A stretch of DNA of 57,382 bases from Seison nebaliae (taxonomy: Eukaryota; Rotifera; Pararotatoria; Seisonacea; Seisonidae), in contig JALJEE010002904.1 in NCBI GenBank assembly GCA_023231475.1, forward strand, positions 1 to 57,382, given 5' to 3'. The notes beneath the pieces are model-generated. The model saw nothing but the letters and a program-made list of their open reading frames with translations, made no database searches and had not been told where the DNA came from. This document shows positions 1 through 10,678 of the stretch, in pieces. The position numbers and the translations under genes were made by a program. Each line of letters begins with the position of its first letter. Position 1 is the first letter of the stretch.

Positions 1-132
1 TGTCGTCGTAGAAATACATTCTTCTCCTGTTATTCGATGAAGATATTCATTATCTGGTTGTAACAATTCACTAATTATTTCTCTTGTATAATCATTTCTC
101 GCACGTTTATGCATTTCATTATTCGATGACAT
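1..132 (-). CDS. Partial 5' coding exon of an unidentified protein
   Basis: An ATG on the minus strand at 132 opens a frame of 44 codons that runs off the left edge without a stop. The N-terminus reads MSSNNEMHKRARNDYTREI and continues as a charged, probably helical stretch with no signal peptide or membrane segment. The sequence is too short to assign a family. It could be a full first exon or part of a longer one. The frame is open over its whole visible length, which supports coding, but a chance open frame of this size is possible in AT-rich DNA. Confidence 0.4.
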   Translation of the reverse strand, partial: MSSNNEMHKRARNDYTREIISELLQPDNEYLHRITGEECISTTT

Positions 133-880
133 TTCTATTTATATTTTCACAAATATCGTACGTGTATTTTCTTTTCTAAAGTTTTTCGATTTAGATATTA
201 AAGAAAATCTTATTGTTAGAATATATGGAAAAGAATTCAATAAGAATTTCAACCACAGACAACGATAATAATAAAATAAAAATTCAAAAATTTTTTGAAA
301 AATGAAAAAATCTTTAAACTAAAACTATTTGGTAGAAGAAATCTTAAAAAAATTCAGTTTCACACAACTTTAATTTAAACAATTTCATGGAAATAGAAAG
401 AAAGAACGAATAAAATTTCGAAGAAACATTCGAACAAACATTTACTTATAATCAGTTTCAGAACAATCATTTAAAAAACTCAAATGAACTGACTGGCAAC
501 TAACTTGTGAATAAATTTAATTAAAATAATAACAAAGCCCGATTTTTACAAAGCCCAAAACTAGTCGACGTCTCTTCATGTTCATATATCTATAAATAAT
601 TTCCATTAATTCAGAATATTTCTTACCACAATTCTCGAGGACGATATGAGTTATCGATTCTTGACTGTCATATTATTACTTTATTAGAAGATATAATACT
701 ATATCTTATTTTCAATTGGTCAATGAATGAACATTAGTGACAATTCAATAGAATTCGACATCTTTTGTTTTTCTTCAATAAGATAAACATAAATGAGAAA
801 CAGATTCAAAAATGATATTATTAGTCACAATGTTGTGAACTTATAAATGTGAACTATCGTTAGCGACTCTACTAACAATC
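133..880. other. AT-rich intergenic stretch
   Basis: I see no coding frame, RNA gene or repeat here that I can support. It probably includes the promoter of the minus-strand gene that starts at 132. Confidence 0.5.
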
Positions 881-2240
881 GTACTTGTAAGTACGCGACC
901 GTTATCCCAGTAGCCCGAAATGAACCTCCTCCACAACGACAAACTCGTGCTCAACAAGGCAAAATAACGAAACGACAACCATCACGTGCAGCAAAAAGAA
1001 ATGGTAAGAAGAAGAATGGAACGACTATCGACAAAACCGTCTCCAAATCTCAACCAGCAAAAATCATCAAATATCCGCCACCAACTACCGATACAAAAAT
1101 TCAACAAGCGATTCAAGACAATCAATCATCCAGTTTATTCAATGCCAGGAGATAACCTAGACACTCCTGATGCTCTCAATGAACAAATGAAAATAGATGA
1201 TGATGATGATGATTCTCGCATGATTATTTCTCGCTACTGACGTCCGTAAGATGCCAACATCTTATCTCGCTTTCCGAATCCCAAGAGATGATTTCTGGTT
1301 TAATTCATTCGCTGAAACACCACATTATACAATCGAAAGAACGGCCGTCCAGGATTACAATCCTATATATCGATTAATTCCTCGAATTATGTCAATGATG
1401 CCGGAAATAACATAACTGATGAATGGACAGCTCTCGAACATTACACAACAGTTCAAATCATATGAGTCCTCCTTTATCATAGAGCTCTTTTATCTGTTGG
1501 ATTTGGTATCTTTAATTTAGAATTGAACGTGACAGGCTTCGATTATAATCGTGCAGCCATGTCTCAACCGGATGCAGATATATATTGAGATATAGCTTAT
1601 TTGAAGATGAGATCTCGTCGTGTTATCTGGGCTCCATTAACAGTCACCCATTTTATGAAAGAATTTATGAATTGACATCCCCACATTCTTAGTGTTATGA
1701 ACGGACCAATGTATGGTCGACTTTGTCGTCCTTCTTCAATTAATTATACAATGTTGTGGGCTGCAATATGGCAATTTCGAATCGTAACAATTATCAACCT
1801 CCTATTCGGAGCAACTCGTTTTGTATTCTGGTCGCGATCTTTATGTGTCGTTGCAGATAGTTTTGAGAGGCTGGATGTGATATGATGAGAGGCTTTAACC
1901 TTACCGAAAATATGAAAGGATGAAGTGTTTCAAATTTCTCAACTCAAGATTTGGTCGCATGTAAAGACGTGAAACGTGTCTAAAATCTAGAAACGTGGAC
2001 GGTCATGAATTCAGTTTGTCAAGACATGGATATTCAACCGCAAATTTCGTCATGGATGTTCCGTCAAGATCCTAATATCGAGTTCATCTATTACAATAGA
2101 AAAAAATCAGTCTAGCACCTTGAGAATTGTCCTTGATCAGAGAATGAGAATTTACGGATTTATTTTTTTACAGGTAATTATGAACGTCGCGCAATGTGAT
2201 ACAAGGAATAATAACAATAATAACCATACTGGTGAACAAT
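880..2240 (+). pseudogene. Decayed coding remnant, possibly an old viral or element-derived copy
   Basis: This stretch has coding-like composition in several plus-strand frames and is clearly broken in several places. Near 915-1150 one frame gives a Pro/Gln/Lys/Arg-rich basic segment, as in the N-terminal arms of many small capsid proteins. Further on, pieces look like ordinary globular protein, for example around 1250-1420 and 1690-1880. Base composition is less AT-biased than the neighbours. A poly(A)-signal-like AATAAA lies near 2239. I cannot name a family; capsid origin is only a guess from the basic arm. It may equally be a dead host gene. It is treated here as a fossil. Confidence 0.35.
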
Positions 2241-2509
2241 AAAAGAGTCCCTTATTTTAATTGGCACTCAAAGAATCGAACCGAATATAATATTTAATAT
2301 AACTATTAAACATTGAAATTAACATTCAATGAAAGTTCGATTGTAGAATTATATAGAATGATATTAACCTAAATTATATAATATGATAACTTTGAGTTAA
2401 TTGAAAATTTGAAAAGAATATACTGAAATGACCTGTCAAGCGGAAAAAAGAAGAATAAAATATCAATTCAATTATTCTTACGAATTTATTAGAATAGTAT
2501 TCGACCATC

Positions 2510-2516
2510 TATAAAA
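2510..2516 (+). promoter_or_regulatory. TATA box of the small secreted peptide gene
   Basis: TATAAAA lies 36 bp upstream of the ATG at 2552. A TATA box normally sets initiation about 30 bp downstream, so the 5' UTR would be only around ten bases. Strong TATA promoters are common on inducible secreted-peptide genes. Confidence 0.5.
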
Positions 2517-2551
2517 TAGTATAAGGTGAAAAGACTCAACAAAATTTTAAA

Positions 2552-2964
2552 ATGAATTCTTTAAAATTGATAGTCCTCTCAATTTCACTTATTCTGTCGT
2601 TTTCGTTGATCGAAGCGAATATTTCCGATGTTCCACCAGATGAAAATCAAGTTGGGAATATGAATCAAATAAATTTTATTCTAATTTTATTTTAGATTGA
2701 CCCGATCAAGGTAACATACCCACAGTTGATTCAAGGACCAGTTAATATATTTAATTATATCCCAAAAGTTAAATGTTCAATTTCCATCAGGGTAAGGGTC
2801 GCGGATGGTTTAGACGAGCTTTTCGCAAAATAAAAGATGGTATAGGTAATGCGTGGAAGTTTTTAACTGGAAAGAAGGCTTCTTGGAAAATCGAATGCAA
2901 TCCTCTTAAAGACAAGAATTGTTGCTGGCCATGGCAATTCCGTTGCATAAGAAATGGAAAATGA
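2552..2964 (+). CDS. Secreted cationic Cys-containing peptide precursor (antimicrobial-like)
   Basis: Three exons are inferred: 2552-2650, 2696-2710 and 2791-2964, all joining in phase 0 across GT-AG introns of 45 and 80 bp. The product is 95 residues. Residues 1-22 are a typical signal peptide (MNSLKLIVLSISLILSF onward), followed by a short acidic pro-like linker (DVPPDENQ). The last 57 residues are strongly basic, net charge about +13. They open with a likely amphipathic helix (GWFRRAFRKIKDGIGNAWKF) and close with four cysteines in a C-x7-CC-x7-C arrangement with Trp around them. The signal, acidic spacer and cationic mature peptide match the general plan of arthropod antimicrobial peptides, with a cecropin-like helix fused to a disulfide tail. 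I recognise no named family. The 15-bp middle exon could be skipped without breaking frame. Confidence 0.65.
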
Positions 2965-3978
2965 AAATTCATGATTATTATTGGATGATCACATATATAC
3001 ATAGTTCTATGTACTCTCTTGAATTTTAACCACAAAATTAATAATCATCATCGTCAACTACTTATGTCTAAACATTCCTTTGGAGCTACTTTCTAAACTG
3101 CAACTTCACCTTTGAAACTAAAAATGTGATAAAAAAATTTTTTTCGACAAGTATTCCACAAAAGGTAATGTTATATTATTATTACTATTATTCAGAAAAT
3201 ATCTCTATTGTGAGTATAACTCAAATTTAACTATTTTTTTATGAAAAAAATGAGTCTCTAAGATTTAGTCGATATGGACTCAAAAGTAAGTTAGAAAGAA
3301 TAAAAATGATAAAGTAATACTTTAAAAATATTTTGTTAGTTTTGAGTCACCAACTGAATTGTCAAGTTGCCTGAATTGAAAGAATTCGTAAAACCGTCGA
3401 ATAAAATAAAGGAAGCTGCTTCATTTTTTTCCAATAATCTAAAATCGGTTCGTCCGCGAACAAGTTGTCTTTTTCATATTCATCATATTCTGCACACCAA
3501 CAAAAGTGATTCCATTACATAAATTGTGTACAAATACCTCACAACTTGTCAGTATCATTTGACTTCCTTCTTTTAAGTTTCATATAATATGGTATATCTC
3601 TTTCGGAACAATTCACTTCATCAACATTCTCTATAATACAACATGTAGTTCCTATATCAGATAGTTTGGCAACATAACATTATAATTAATTTATAATTAT
3701 AATAAGTTTGGAACATTCACATAAAGAGTTCGGATATATTTTAAACGATTTTTTTTAAAGTTTGAACCGAAATGTAAGGCTCTTTGTAAGTCTAATACGG
3801 TTTGATTATCTTTAATGCTTATTATATATATAAATTATATTATATACGCTGGTAAATAGGGTAATGAAAGATCCAAGAAAAAAATTCTTCTCCTTGAAAA
3901 GTAACATTACTTCCTTTTCTTGATAAGCCAATATAACTAATCTCGATTAATTCTGTTACTAATTGGCAAAATTTTTAC
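2965..3978. other. Intergenic stretch
   Basis: This holds the 3' flank of the peptide gene and AT-rich spacer. Minus-strand open frames here are shadows of the peptide gene. Nothing else can be supported. Confidence 0.5.
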
Positions 3979-4051
3979 GGGCTTGGCCGGGGATTGAACC
4001 CGGGACCTCCCGCACCCTAAGCGGAAATCATACCACTAGACCACCAAGCCC
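3979..4051 (-). tRNA. tRNA-Pro (anticodon AGG)
   Basis: The reverse complement folds as a cloverleaf. The acceptor stem GGGCTTG pairs with CAAGCCC, the T arm contains GGTTCAATCC, and the anticodon loop TTAGGGT gives anticodon AGG for Pro (CCU, wobble A read as inosine). Length and the A and B box regions (GGTCTAGTGG and GGTTCAATCC) are standard. No intron is present. Confidence 0.93.
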
Positions 4052-4365
4052 TGTTGATCAGTTAATTTATTGTAAATTGTACCATAATGTAACAATTTAA
4101 CAAATTTTTTACTTTGTTAATATTTCTATTATAAAAAAAAGAATATCGTTTGAATTCTACACGACAAATTCCGAATTTCCGTAATCGACTTAATTTCAAA
4201 AAAATATAACACAGAACTAGAAAATTGGTTTTTCTGAAAAAACTGCGACCTCCCAATAAAATTGGTTAGTATATTCGTTCGAAAAGTAGCCGTGATTTAT
4301 TAATTATTTACCTCTCACAAAAGCATTTTCTTCCTCTTTTTTGTAGAAAAAATGTAAGAAGAGTT

Positions 4366-4535
4366 AGATGAAGAAATGTCTATTATATACTTAAGGACAT
4401 ATCCCATGTGGTCTAGGGGTTAGGATTTCGCCCTCTCACGGCGACGGCCCGGGTTCGATTCCCGGCGTGGGAGAAAAATTTTGCGGTTAATTTCATTTCA
4501 ATAATTCGCGTTAAAATGTTCATTTTCCCACTTTT
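4366..4535 (+). repeat. Duplicated segment carrying tRNA-Glu, copy 1
   Basis: About 40 bp before and 60 bp after the tRNA-Glu gene are nearly the same as the flanks of the second copy at about 7946-8108. The copies share a left flank with gatgaagaaat and tatatactta, and a right flank with gaaaaattttgc and aaaatgttcatttt. The flanks differ by a few substitutions while the tRNA itself is unchanged. Confidence 0.8.
4402..4473 (+). tRNA. tRNA-Glu (anticodon CTC), copy 1
   Basis: A standard 72-nt cloverleaf. The acceptor TCCCATG pairs with CGTGGGA, followed by a G discriminator. The D arm has GGTCTAGGGGTTAGG, the anticodon loop CTCTCAC gives CTC (Glu, GAG codons), and the T arm is GGTTCGATTCC. 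It is identical to the copy at 7979-8050. Confidence 0.95.
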
Positions 4536-4731
4536 TCTCATATTTTATCTCGGTCATAAATCGTGTCAATCAAGCAACATGGCACTATAATTGAACCATG
4601 TAAATAATAATTAACGACAGTTTATTTATTCTGAAGAATGAAAAAAGGCTAATTTTTTAAAATTTCATTCTCTCAGTAAGAATTAAGGTGAAAACAATTA
4701 ATCGAGCAACATGTCGAACATTGTGAAATAA

Positions 4732-6042
4732 ATGCCATCTGAATTGGTCAATAGCAAATTAACAAAAATGACATCGTACTCCATGGTAAAGATTTGTAGC
4801 GGTGGAAACCGAGACAACAAATTGATACATTATCTCTACTGTAATAAGATAAATGAGAATGAGCTTCAATTGAAGTTGTTTAGTTTGAAACGTACACCAA
4901 CTTTCGATTGTGCTCTCAATGAGGGCCAATTGAAGAGATGCGCCAAAAAACTGGGGAGAGATGTTGAGGCGTATCGTCTCTCGATATATAGAGCTCTTGA
5001 TTTGGAGGAAGGAGAAGAAGAGTTCAAATTCAAGATAAATAACGAACATTTTCCTGCTAGTTTGTCTCTGCAAATTAGTGAAGTTGATGGTCAAGATTCA
5101 ATTCGTTTTATTGAATTGAAATTTGAAAATACGAATGAAAATAATGATGTTTATGAGATTTTTGATGGTATCATCGCAGATTGGAATGAAATGGGAAAGA
5201 AATTGATTGAGAGTCAAAAGGAAAACGAAGATCTGAAGAGGAAAAATAGTAAATTGAAGGTGATATTGAAAGGTCAAACGAAAGAAGAGTTAATGGAAGA
5301 AATCGAATGTCTTCAGTTATTTGGGAAAATGTTGAAAGCGAAAACTGAGAAACTGGAAGAAATCGAAGATGTCGATGATGATTGTGATGATGAAAAAGTA
5401 AATTTGAAGAAAGAACCGATAAAGTTTCCAGAGACTGTAACACAGTGTGGAGATAGTGTTGTCTTTCCAGTAACACTATTAGACAGTTCTATACAAGTTC
5501 GAGAACATCGAATGAAACCGGCAATGAGTAGTGATTCTGAAAGTGAAAAAATTTATATTGGTGTCCCATCATCGGAAGAAACGACAAAAGACAAAAGTAA
5601 ATTAACAGAGAAAGAAGAAATTGAGGAAAACGACGAATGTGATATAATTATTGATGATACAGTCGAATCAAGTACAAATGTGCAATTTGTGAATGATGAA
5701 AGTTATATAACTCCTACGAAGTTAAACGGAAAGAAGAAGGAAGATGATGTGGTGATAGAAGATGAAGATGATGATATCATTATTGACGATGATGAGATTC
5801 AACCTACAAAGAAATTATTAAGATTAAACTTACGAAAATCTTATGGGAAAAGAATAAAGTCAGCTACTATCACTCGTTCGATGGCTCGTGCACAAAAATA
5901 TCAAAGACGTTCAAATAACAAACCAAAAATACATACAGTAATCGATAATGACGATGATGAAGAAATGAGAATTGAGGAAGGAGATGTTTATTATAATTCT
6001 TACGGAGCAAATGATGTCGATGATTTGGAAGAACGCTTTTAA
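4732..6042 (+). CDS. XRCC4: XRCC4-like non-homologous end-joining protein
   Basis: A single open frame of 436 residues; an alternative start is Met12 or Met17. Residues about 15-135 fit the beta-rich XRCC4 head domain, including the helix-turn region EAYRLSIYRALDL and the strands that follow. Residues about 140-215 form a long coiled coil (NEMGKKLIESQKENEDLKRK and on), in the place where XRCC4 dimerises and then binds DNA ligase IV. The remaining half is acidic and disordered, rich in Asp/Glu/Ser/Lys, as in XRCC4 tails, which are kinase targets. Human XRCC4 is 336 residues, so the tail is longer here. The family call rests on domain order and spacing rather than high identity; other XRCC4-superfamily members (XLF, PAXX) fit less well because of the long coiled coil and tail. 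Confidence 0.65.
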   Translation: MPSELVNSKLTKMTSYSMVKICSGGNRDNKLIHYLYCNKINENELQLKLFSLKRTPTFDCALNEGQLKRCAKKLGRDVEAYRLSIYRALDLEEGEEEFKFKINNEHFPASLSLQISEVDGQDSIRFIELKFENTNENNDVYEIFDGIIADWNEMGKKLIESQKENEDLKRKNSKLKVILKGQTKEELMEEIECLQLFGKMLKAKTEKLEEIEDVDDDCDDEKVNLKKEPIKFPETVTQCGDSVVFPVTLLDSSIQVREHRMKPAMSSDSESEKIYIGVPSSEETTKDKSKLTEKEEIEENDECDIIIDDTVESSTNVQFVNDESYITPTKLNGKKKEDDVVIEDEDDDIIIDDDEIQPTKKLLRLNLRKSYGKRIKSATITRSMARAQKYQRRSNNKPKIHTVIDNDDDEEMRIEEGDVYYNSYGANDVDDLEERF

Positions 6043-6251
6043 ACATACTTCCTATCTCTCTTTCTCTCTCTCGTTCTTTCTCCGACCAGTAACTTTTTCT
6101 TTATCAAATTTGCACGCATATGTCCTACTTTTCCAATACTCTATTCTTTTCTATTAGTTTTGAATGAATTTTATGCGATTGATTTAGTTAAATGTACAAA
6201 ATAAAATCTATGTTACAAATATGTCATTTTTCAATTTTAGTTATATTTTAG

Positions 6252-6379
6252 AACATGGATGTCAAGTTGGGAGGAACGAAGAGTCATTCTGTAGTTTTTA
6301 CATTAGAAGATCTCTATAACGCAGAGGAAGGTGAAAACTATTTTTTTCTCTTTCTTCCTCCCAATTTGACATCCATGTT
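6252..6379. mobile_element. 128-bp hairpin element with 25-bp terminal inverted repeats (MITE-like)
   Basis: The left arm 6252-6276 (AACATGGATGTCAA...) and right arm 6355-6379 are reverse complements with one mismatch in 25. A TTAG tetranucleotide lies directly outside both ends (6248-6251 and 6380-6383), as expected for a target-site duplication. The 78-bp interior carries no transposase. This is the structure of a miniature inverted-repeat transposable element. It could alternatively be a local inverted duplication producing a hairpin RNA. A short open frame beginning inside the left arm (MDVKLGGTK) is probably incidental. Confidence 0.6.
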
Positions 6380-6383
6380 TTAG

Positions 6384-7300
6384 AATGTATTCATATTTAG
6401 TAGATAATGTATTACGAATTTTATATTATAAAATTTATACTGATGTGATAAATGTTTATTTTATAACTTATTTGATAATTCCATCAACGGTATGCTTATC
6501 TATGTTAAAATTATCAGTCGTCAGAGTACAACAACCGAACATAGTGGTACTAAATTATTCAATTTCATGTATATGTTGGACCGGGATATTGTTAGTTATT
6601 TGGTGTTTTATTTACTCATCCCTTAACTTATACAGCCAAAAATTGTTTCTTAACGTTGAATTGAATATAAAATTAAACCTTATCCAAACCGTTATTATTT
6701 GATAGATTAATATATAATAATGAAATTAAAATTATTGAGAAAGTGGTTGAAAGCTGGTTAATGAAAATAGAGAGCGACAAACTAAATTGATGAAGAAAAG
6801 AACTCTAGAAAATAATATTGTTGTTCTAAACAAGTTAAACTATAACCGTACATATTTCATTTAAAAATTGTTAAAGTTAAAATATAAAAAATCGTCATTT
6901 TCTGCTTGAAATTTTTCATTAATCATTTTCGTCCGATTTCTCTATTGTTCCAGATGGTGTTACTGTTCTTTTTGTACAATATCTCCATTAATTGTAATTA
7001 TTCGCCACTCCTGTCATCGTTTTCTGTAGTTATTGTTCGTTACCGTTGTTTTTTTTCATACGAACGGCTTGTTCTACCATCAATAATTTTAACCTGTCCT
7101 CATTCATTCCTATTCTCATAGGATCATATCTGGATTAGGCTAACGCCCTTATATCTACTGATTCGTCAGGCGAGTTATCCCGTTTATTATTTAATTTACC
7201 TCGCGGGGATTTGTTGTATTACAAATTAAAGCAATATCATTTTAGTATATATATGTAAGAGGTCTAAACATAGTTATGGCTATGCCAACAGAAATGGACA
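6384..7300. other. Intergenic stretch with weak open frames
   Basis: The open frames here are hydrophobic and Ile/Leu/Tyr-rich, as expected by chance from AT-rich DNA. I do not support any as a gene. Confidence 0.45.
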
Positions 7301-7306
7301 ATTTGT

Positions 7307-7594
7307 ATGAATGAAACAATTAATCAGAATCAATTAAGACGCCTTTTGCCGAAACAATTAAAAGATACGCTTACCTTTGATCAACGTTTCTTGCTGATCA
7401 ACTGTAAAATGTTACGAATTAATGTTTTGTTATTAACGACTTATCATCCAATCGTTTACATTTATGTTCTTATCATATACATATATCTTACAAATATACA
7501 AGTTCTTGATTATCTCGAAACAAAACAAATAATGAAAAGTCTAGATACGCATACATTAATGGAAGCACTAGAAATGTTACAACGAATAAGATAA
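7307..7594 (+). other. Possible small gene or gene fragment
   Basis: An open frame begins MNETINQNQLRRLLPKQLKD and ends with LETKQIMKSLDTHTLMEALE. Both ends look coding-like, but the middle is Ile/Tyr/Leu-rich like translated intron. A GT-AG intron of about 79 bp would remove the odd middle and keep frame. There is no recognisable domain. It could be a remnant of a helical protein. Confidence 0.2.
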
Positions 7595-7945
7595 CGTCTA
7601 AAGACGAACGCATCTACGCACAGTTTCACAAAGCAGTAACGAAAAAGAGCCCTCACTATATACCAAATATTTACGTATAAATGCAGCATAGATAGATTTC
7701 AAAAGAACCATAGCAAACTTATTGTTAATCCTTTTGAGCAACGAAAAACAAGAATCGCGCATATCCCAACTTTTTACATTTGATATACTACTGCACAAAA
7801 TTTTAAAACTTATAAAAATTCCAAAAATTTTTGGAACTTCTATGATATAGCTTTTATTATCCAAGTACTAATAGTTCTAATAAAAATGAAAAAAGGAAAA
7901 CCTTGAATCATTTTTTCTTATTCGATTTTTTTTGGAAAAGTTCGA

Positions 7946-8108
7946 TGAAGAAATATCTGTTATATACTTAACGATATGTCCCATGTGGTCTAGGGGTTAG
8001 GATTTCGCCCTCTCACGGCGACGGCCCGGGTTCGATTCCCGGCGTGGGAGAAAAATTTTGCAGTTAATTTTATTTCAATTATTCGCCTCAAAATGTTCAT
8101 TTTCGTCA
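7946..8108 (+). repeat. Duplicated segment carrying tRNA-Glu, copy 2
   Basis: This is the second copy of the segment at about 4366-4535, in the same orientation roughly 3.6 kb away. The matching flanks mark a segmental duplication rather than two independent tRNA genes. Confidence 0.8.
7979..8050 (+). tRNA. tRNA-Glu (anticodon CTC), copy 2
   Basis: Identical over 72 nt to the gene at 4402-4473, with the same cloverleaf, CTC anticodon and intact A and B boxes. Conservation of the tRNA while the flanks have changed suggests both copies are functional or recently homogenised. Confidence 0.95.
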
Positions 8109-10678
8109 TAAGTAGTAAGAATTTAATAATCGACCATAATCAAAGATAGAGACGTATAATGATCACAACATATTGGTGGCGAACATTGTGCGGAAAATTT
8201 GGCGCAGCATCACTGTGATTCGTAATTTTCTGCGAAATAAAGAGAATTAAGGGACGAATATGAATCGGGCAGCTGGACATAAGTCGATTAGTAACAGTAC
8301 GACAAGAGAAGACTTAGGAGAAAATGCTCTTAAAAAATTTTAAAGAATCTACATAATATAAGTATAATGTATATTGATCGAACTTATTTTTTACTTATCA
8401 ACTACTAATTTTAGATAATTGTGAAATGAAATTGGTTAATAGAAGTAACGGATACTGACAATAACAGAAAATAACCGAAATTATGATCTGTTGATTTAAT
8501 TAACTCTTTTCTGAATTACAATTAATCTTATAATAAAATAATAATTAATTAATTACTACATTTAATAATGAAATATTAATCTTTGAGATATTCACCTCAA
8601 TATCTCCACCATCAACCTGCGATATATTCTATATTGGGAGTTATAGTTTCTTTCTTGTTTTGTGAAGTAGAAACAACAATTTCTGATTTGTCAATTAATT
8701 CATTATCTTTACGATTATTATTATATTAATTATCATTATTACGAAAAAAAGAAGAATAATAGCTATTCCCTCAAAATTCATCTCGTTTCTCTAATCCGTC
8801 AATTTTTCCAGCAATATTATCGATTTGGTTGAAGATGATCTAATTGGAGGTTAATTAAATTAGTTCTACTAATTTTTTTCGCAGTAATGTTGCAGTCTTA
8901 ATTAAGCTAGACTCATTTTAGAATAGCAACAGTAAAAATAAAATGGGATTTATCATAACAGTAATCTATAATTCATTGATTATATGCAAATTTATGAAGA
9001 ATAGAAGAAAAATTGGACAATTATTTATTTGGCTACTTGATTTAGCATCGGAGCACGAACTATTTTGTTATCACATCTTTACCATCAGAAAGAGAGCAGT
9101 CAATTTAATGCAAGCGGCAATATGAACATTGTGCAAAAGAATAAATAATAGAAAGTTGGAGACTAATTGTGGGGCAGCCAAAGATGTGCATGATTGTTCA
9201 TAATCTTTAAGATAATTTTTATTTTCGTCAAAACACAACAAACCAGAAAAAATCACGGAAGAAATGGCCCAAAAATCTGATAATGATGAACCGCAACAAA
9301 CCACTAACTCTTTTACTTCGAAAGTATATTTACTAAGTTATGCTACACCAAGGTTTATTTATTTTCTCATTTTTCTCCATTTATGTTCAAATTATAAATT
9401 CAATAGAGACTTAATTTAAATTAATATTAAATCTACTTAAAATATAATAGAATTATTATGAAGAATATGCATAAGTTTGAAATTAGAAAGATTCATGTCT
9501 GGAAGAGAATTCTTTTCAATTAGAATAATTGTATTCCTTCCTGTTTTTTATCGATTCTATCTTCATTAGCATATCCCACCAAAATATCGTCTTTGTTTCA
9601 TAAATAAAATTTCATCCGAAAAATTTCTGTAGACAATCACTGGTTGTTAATCAGATAGTATTGTTAAAAACTAACATAAGTATTCTTCATTTTAATAAAT
9701 ATATAGATTAATTTAGAAATAAATTATACAAAACTTCAGAAGCTTATAGAAAAGCAGAAGTGCTAAAAGCATCGAATAACTCGAGAAAAAATTTGAAATT
9801 ACTTAGAAATAATTCCTAGAATCGACTTTCTAGAAATAAGTGTAATTATCACTCTATTGTAATTAATGAAAAGTATTTTCTAATGGAATTATTTATCATT
9901 TCAGATTCGTATCTGATTAATTGGAATACATATCTATAAAATTCTTTCATGTAATTCCGAATAGGGTGTAGAAAGTTGAAGAGATATATTGAATTAATAA
10001 AATTGTTTTAAATGTTGAAGGAGAACATTCTGACAGATAAAAGCGTTTTAATATTCTTTCTTCCAAGTAATTAATCAAAACTGATAAATGTCATTGTTTC
10101 ACTAAAAAATTTGCTAATGTCAATGGACCGGACATTGTCACGGGTTAATAGGGAAAGTGATAGGTCAGGTAAGAAAGAATAAATGGATGGTGATAGATAT
10201 GGATGTAGATTGAAGTAATAAATTATTAGAAATTGAAATTAATGATCCTAATAAGAAAAGACTTTGCTATTTGAAATTGAAATAGGAAAGTAAATTTACT
10301 TCAGAAACTAACAGTTTTGTTGGTGTTCGTTGGTGAGAGTGAGTCGGTTGAAGGAGATAGACACCGTAATTCTTTCTCACGTATCTTTTAAGATGGAATG
10401 TGATGGAAGGGAAAGAATGAGGATGAAAGAAAAGTATATATCTTATCCATTTGTTATTATTATCATCATAATTGTCTTCTCCTCTTCTTCTCTTCTTCTT
10501 CTACTGTGATCAATGTCGACGTATCTCAACGACATTCTATCTAATCAGAATATAAAATCACATAATGTTATTCGAATGTTTCATCTCTAACGATACGTAT
10601 TTTACGTAGCAGACTAAATTGTTGCACCAACTTCCTCTTTCTATTGATTCATTCATTAGCTGTTATTTGTTGATAATG
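8109..10678. other. Long AT-rich intergenic stretch
   Basis: About 2.6 kb with only short chance open frames. No RNA gene, repeat family or coding exon can be supported. A CTTCTT-rich pyrimidine run lies near 10480-10500. Confidence 0.5.

Noticed and set aside
8943-9304. Short overlapping open frames in the 8-10 kb spacer
   Set aside because: They lack motifs, splice partners and coding-like composition.
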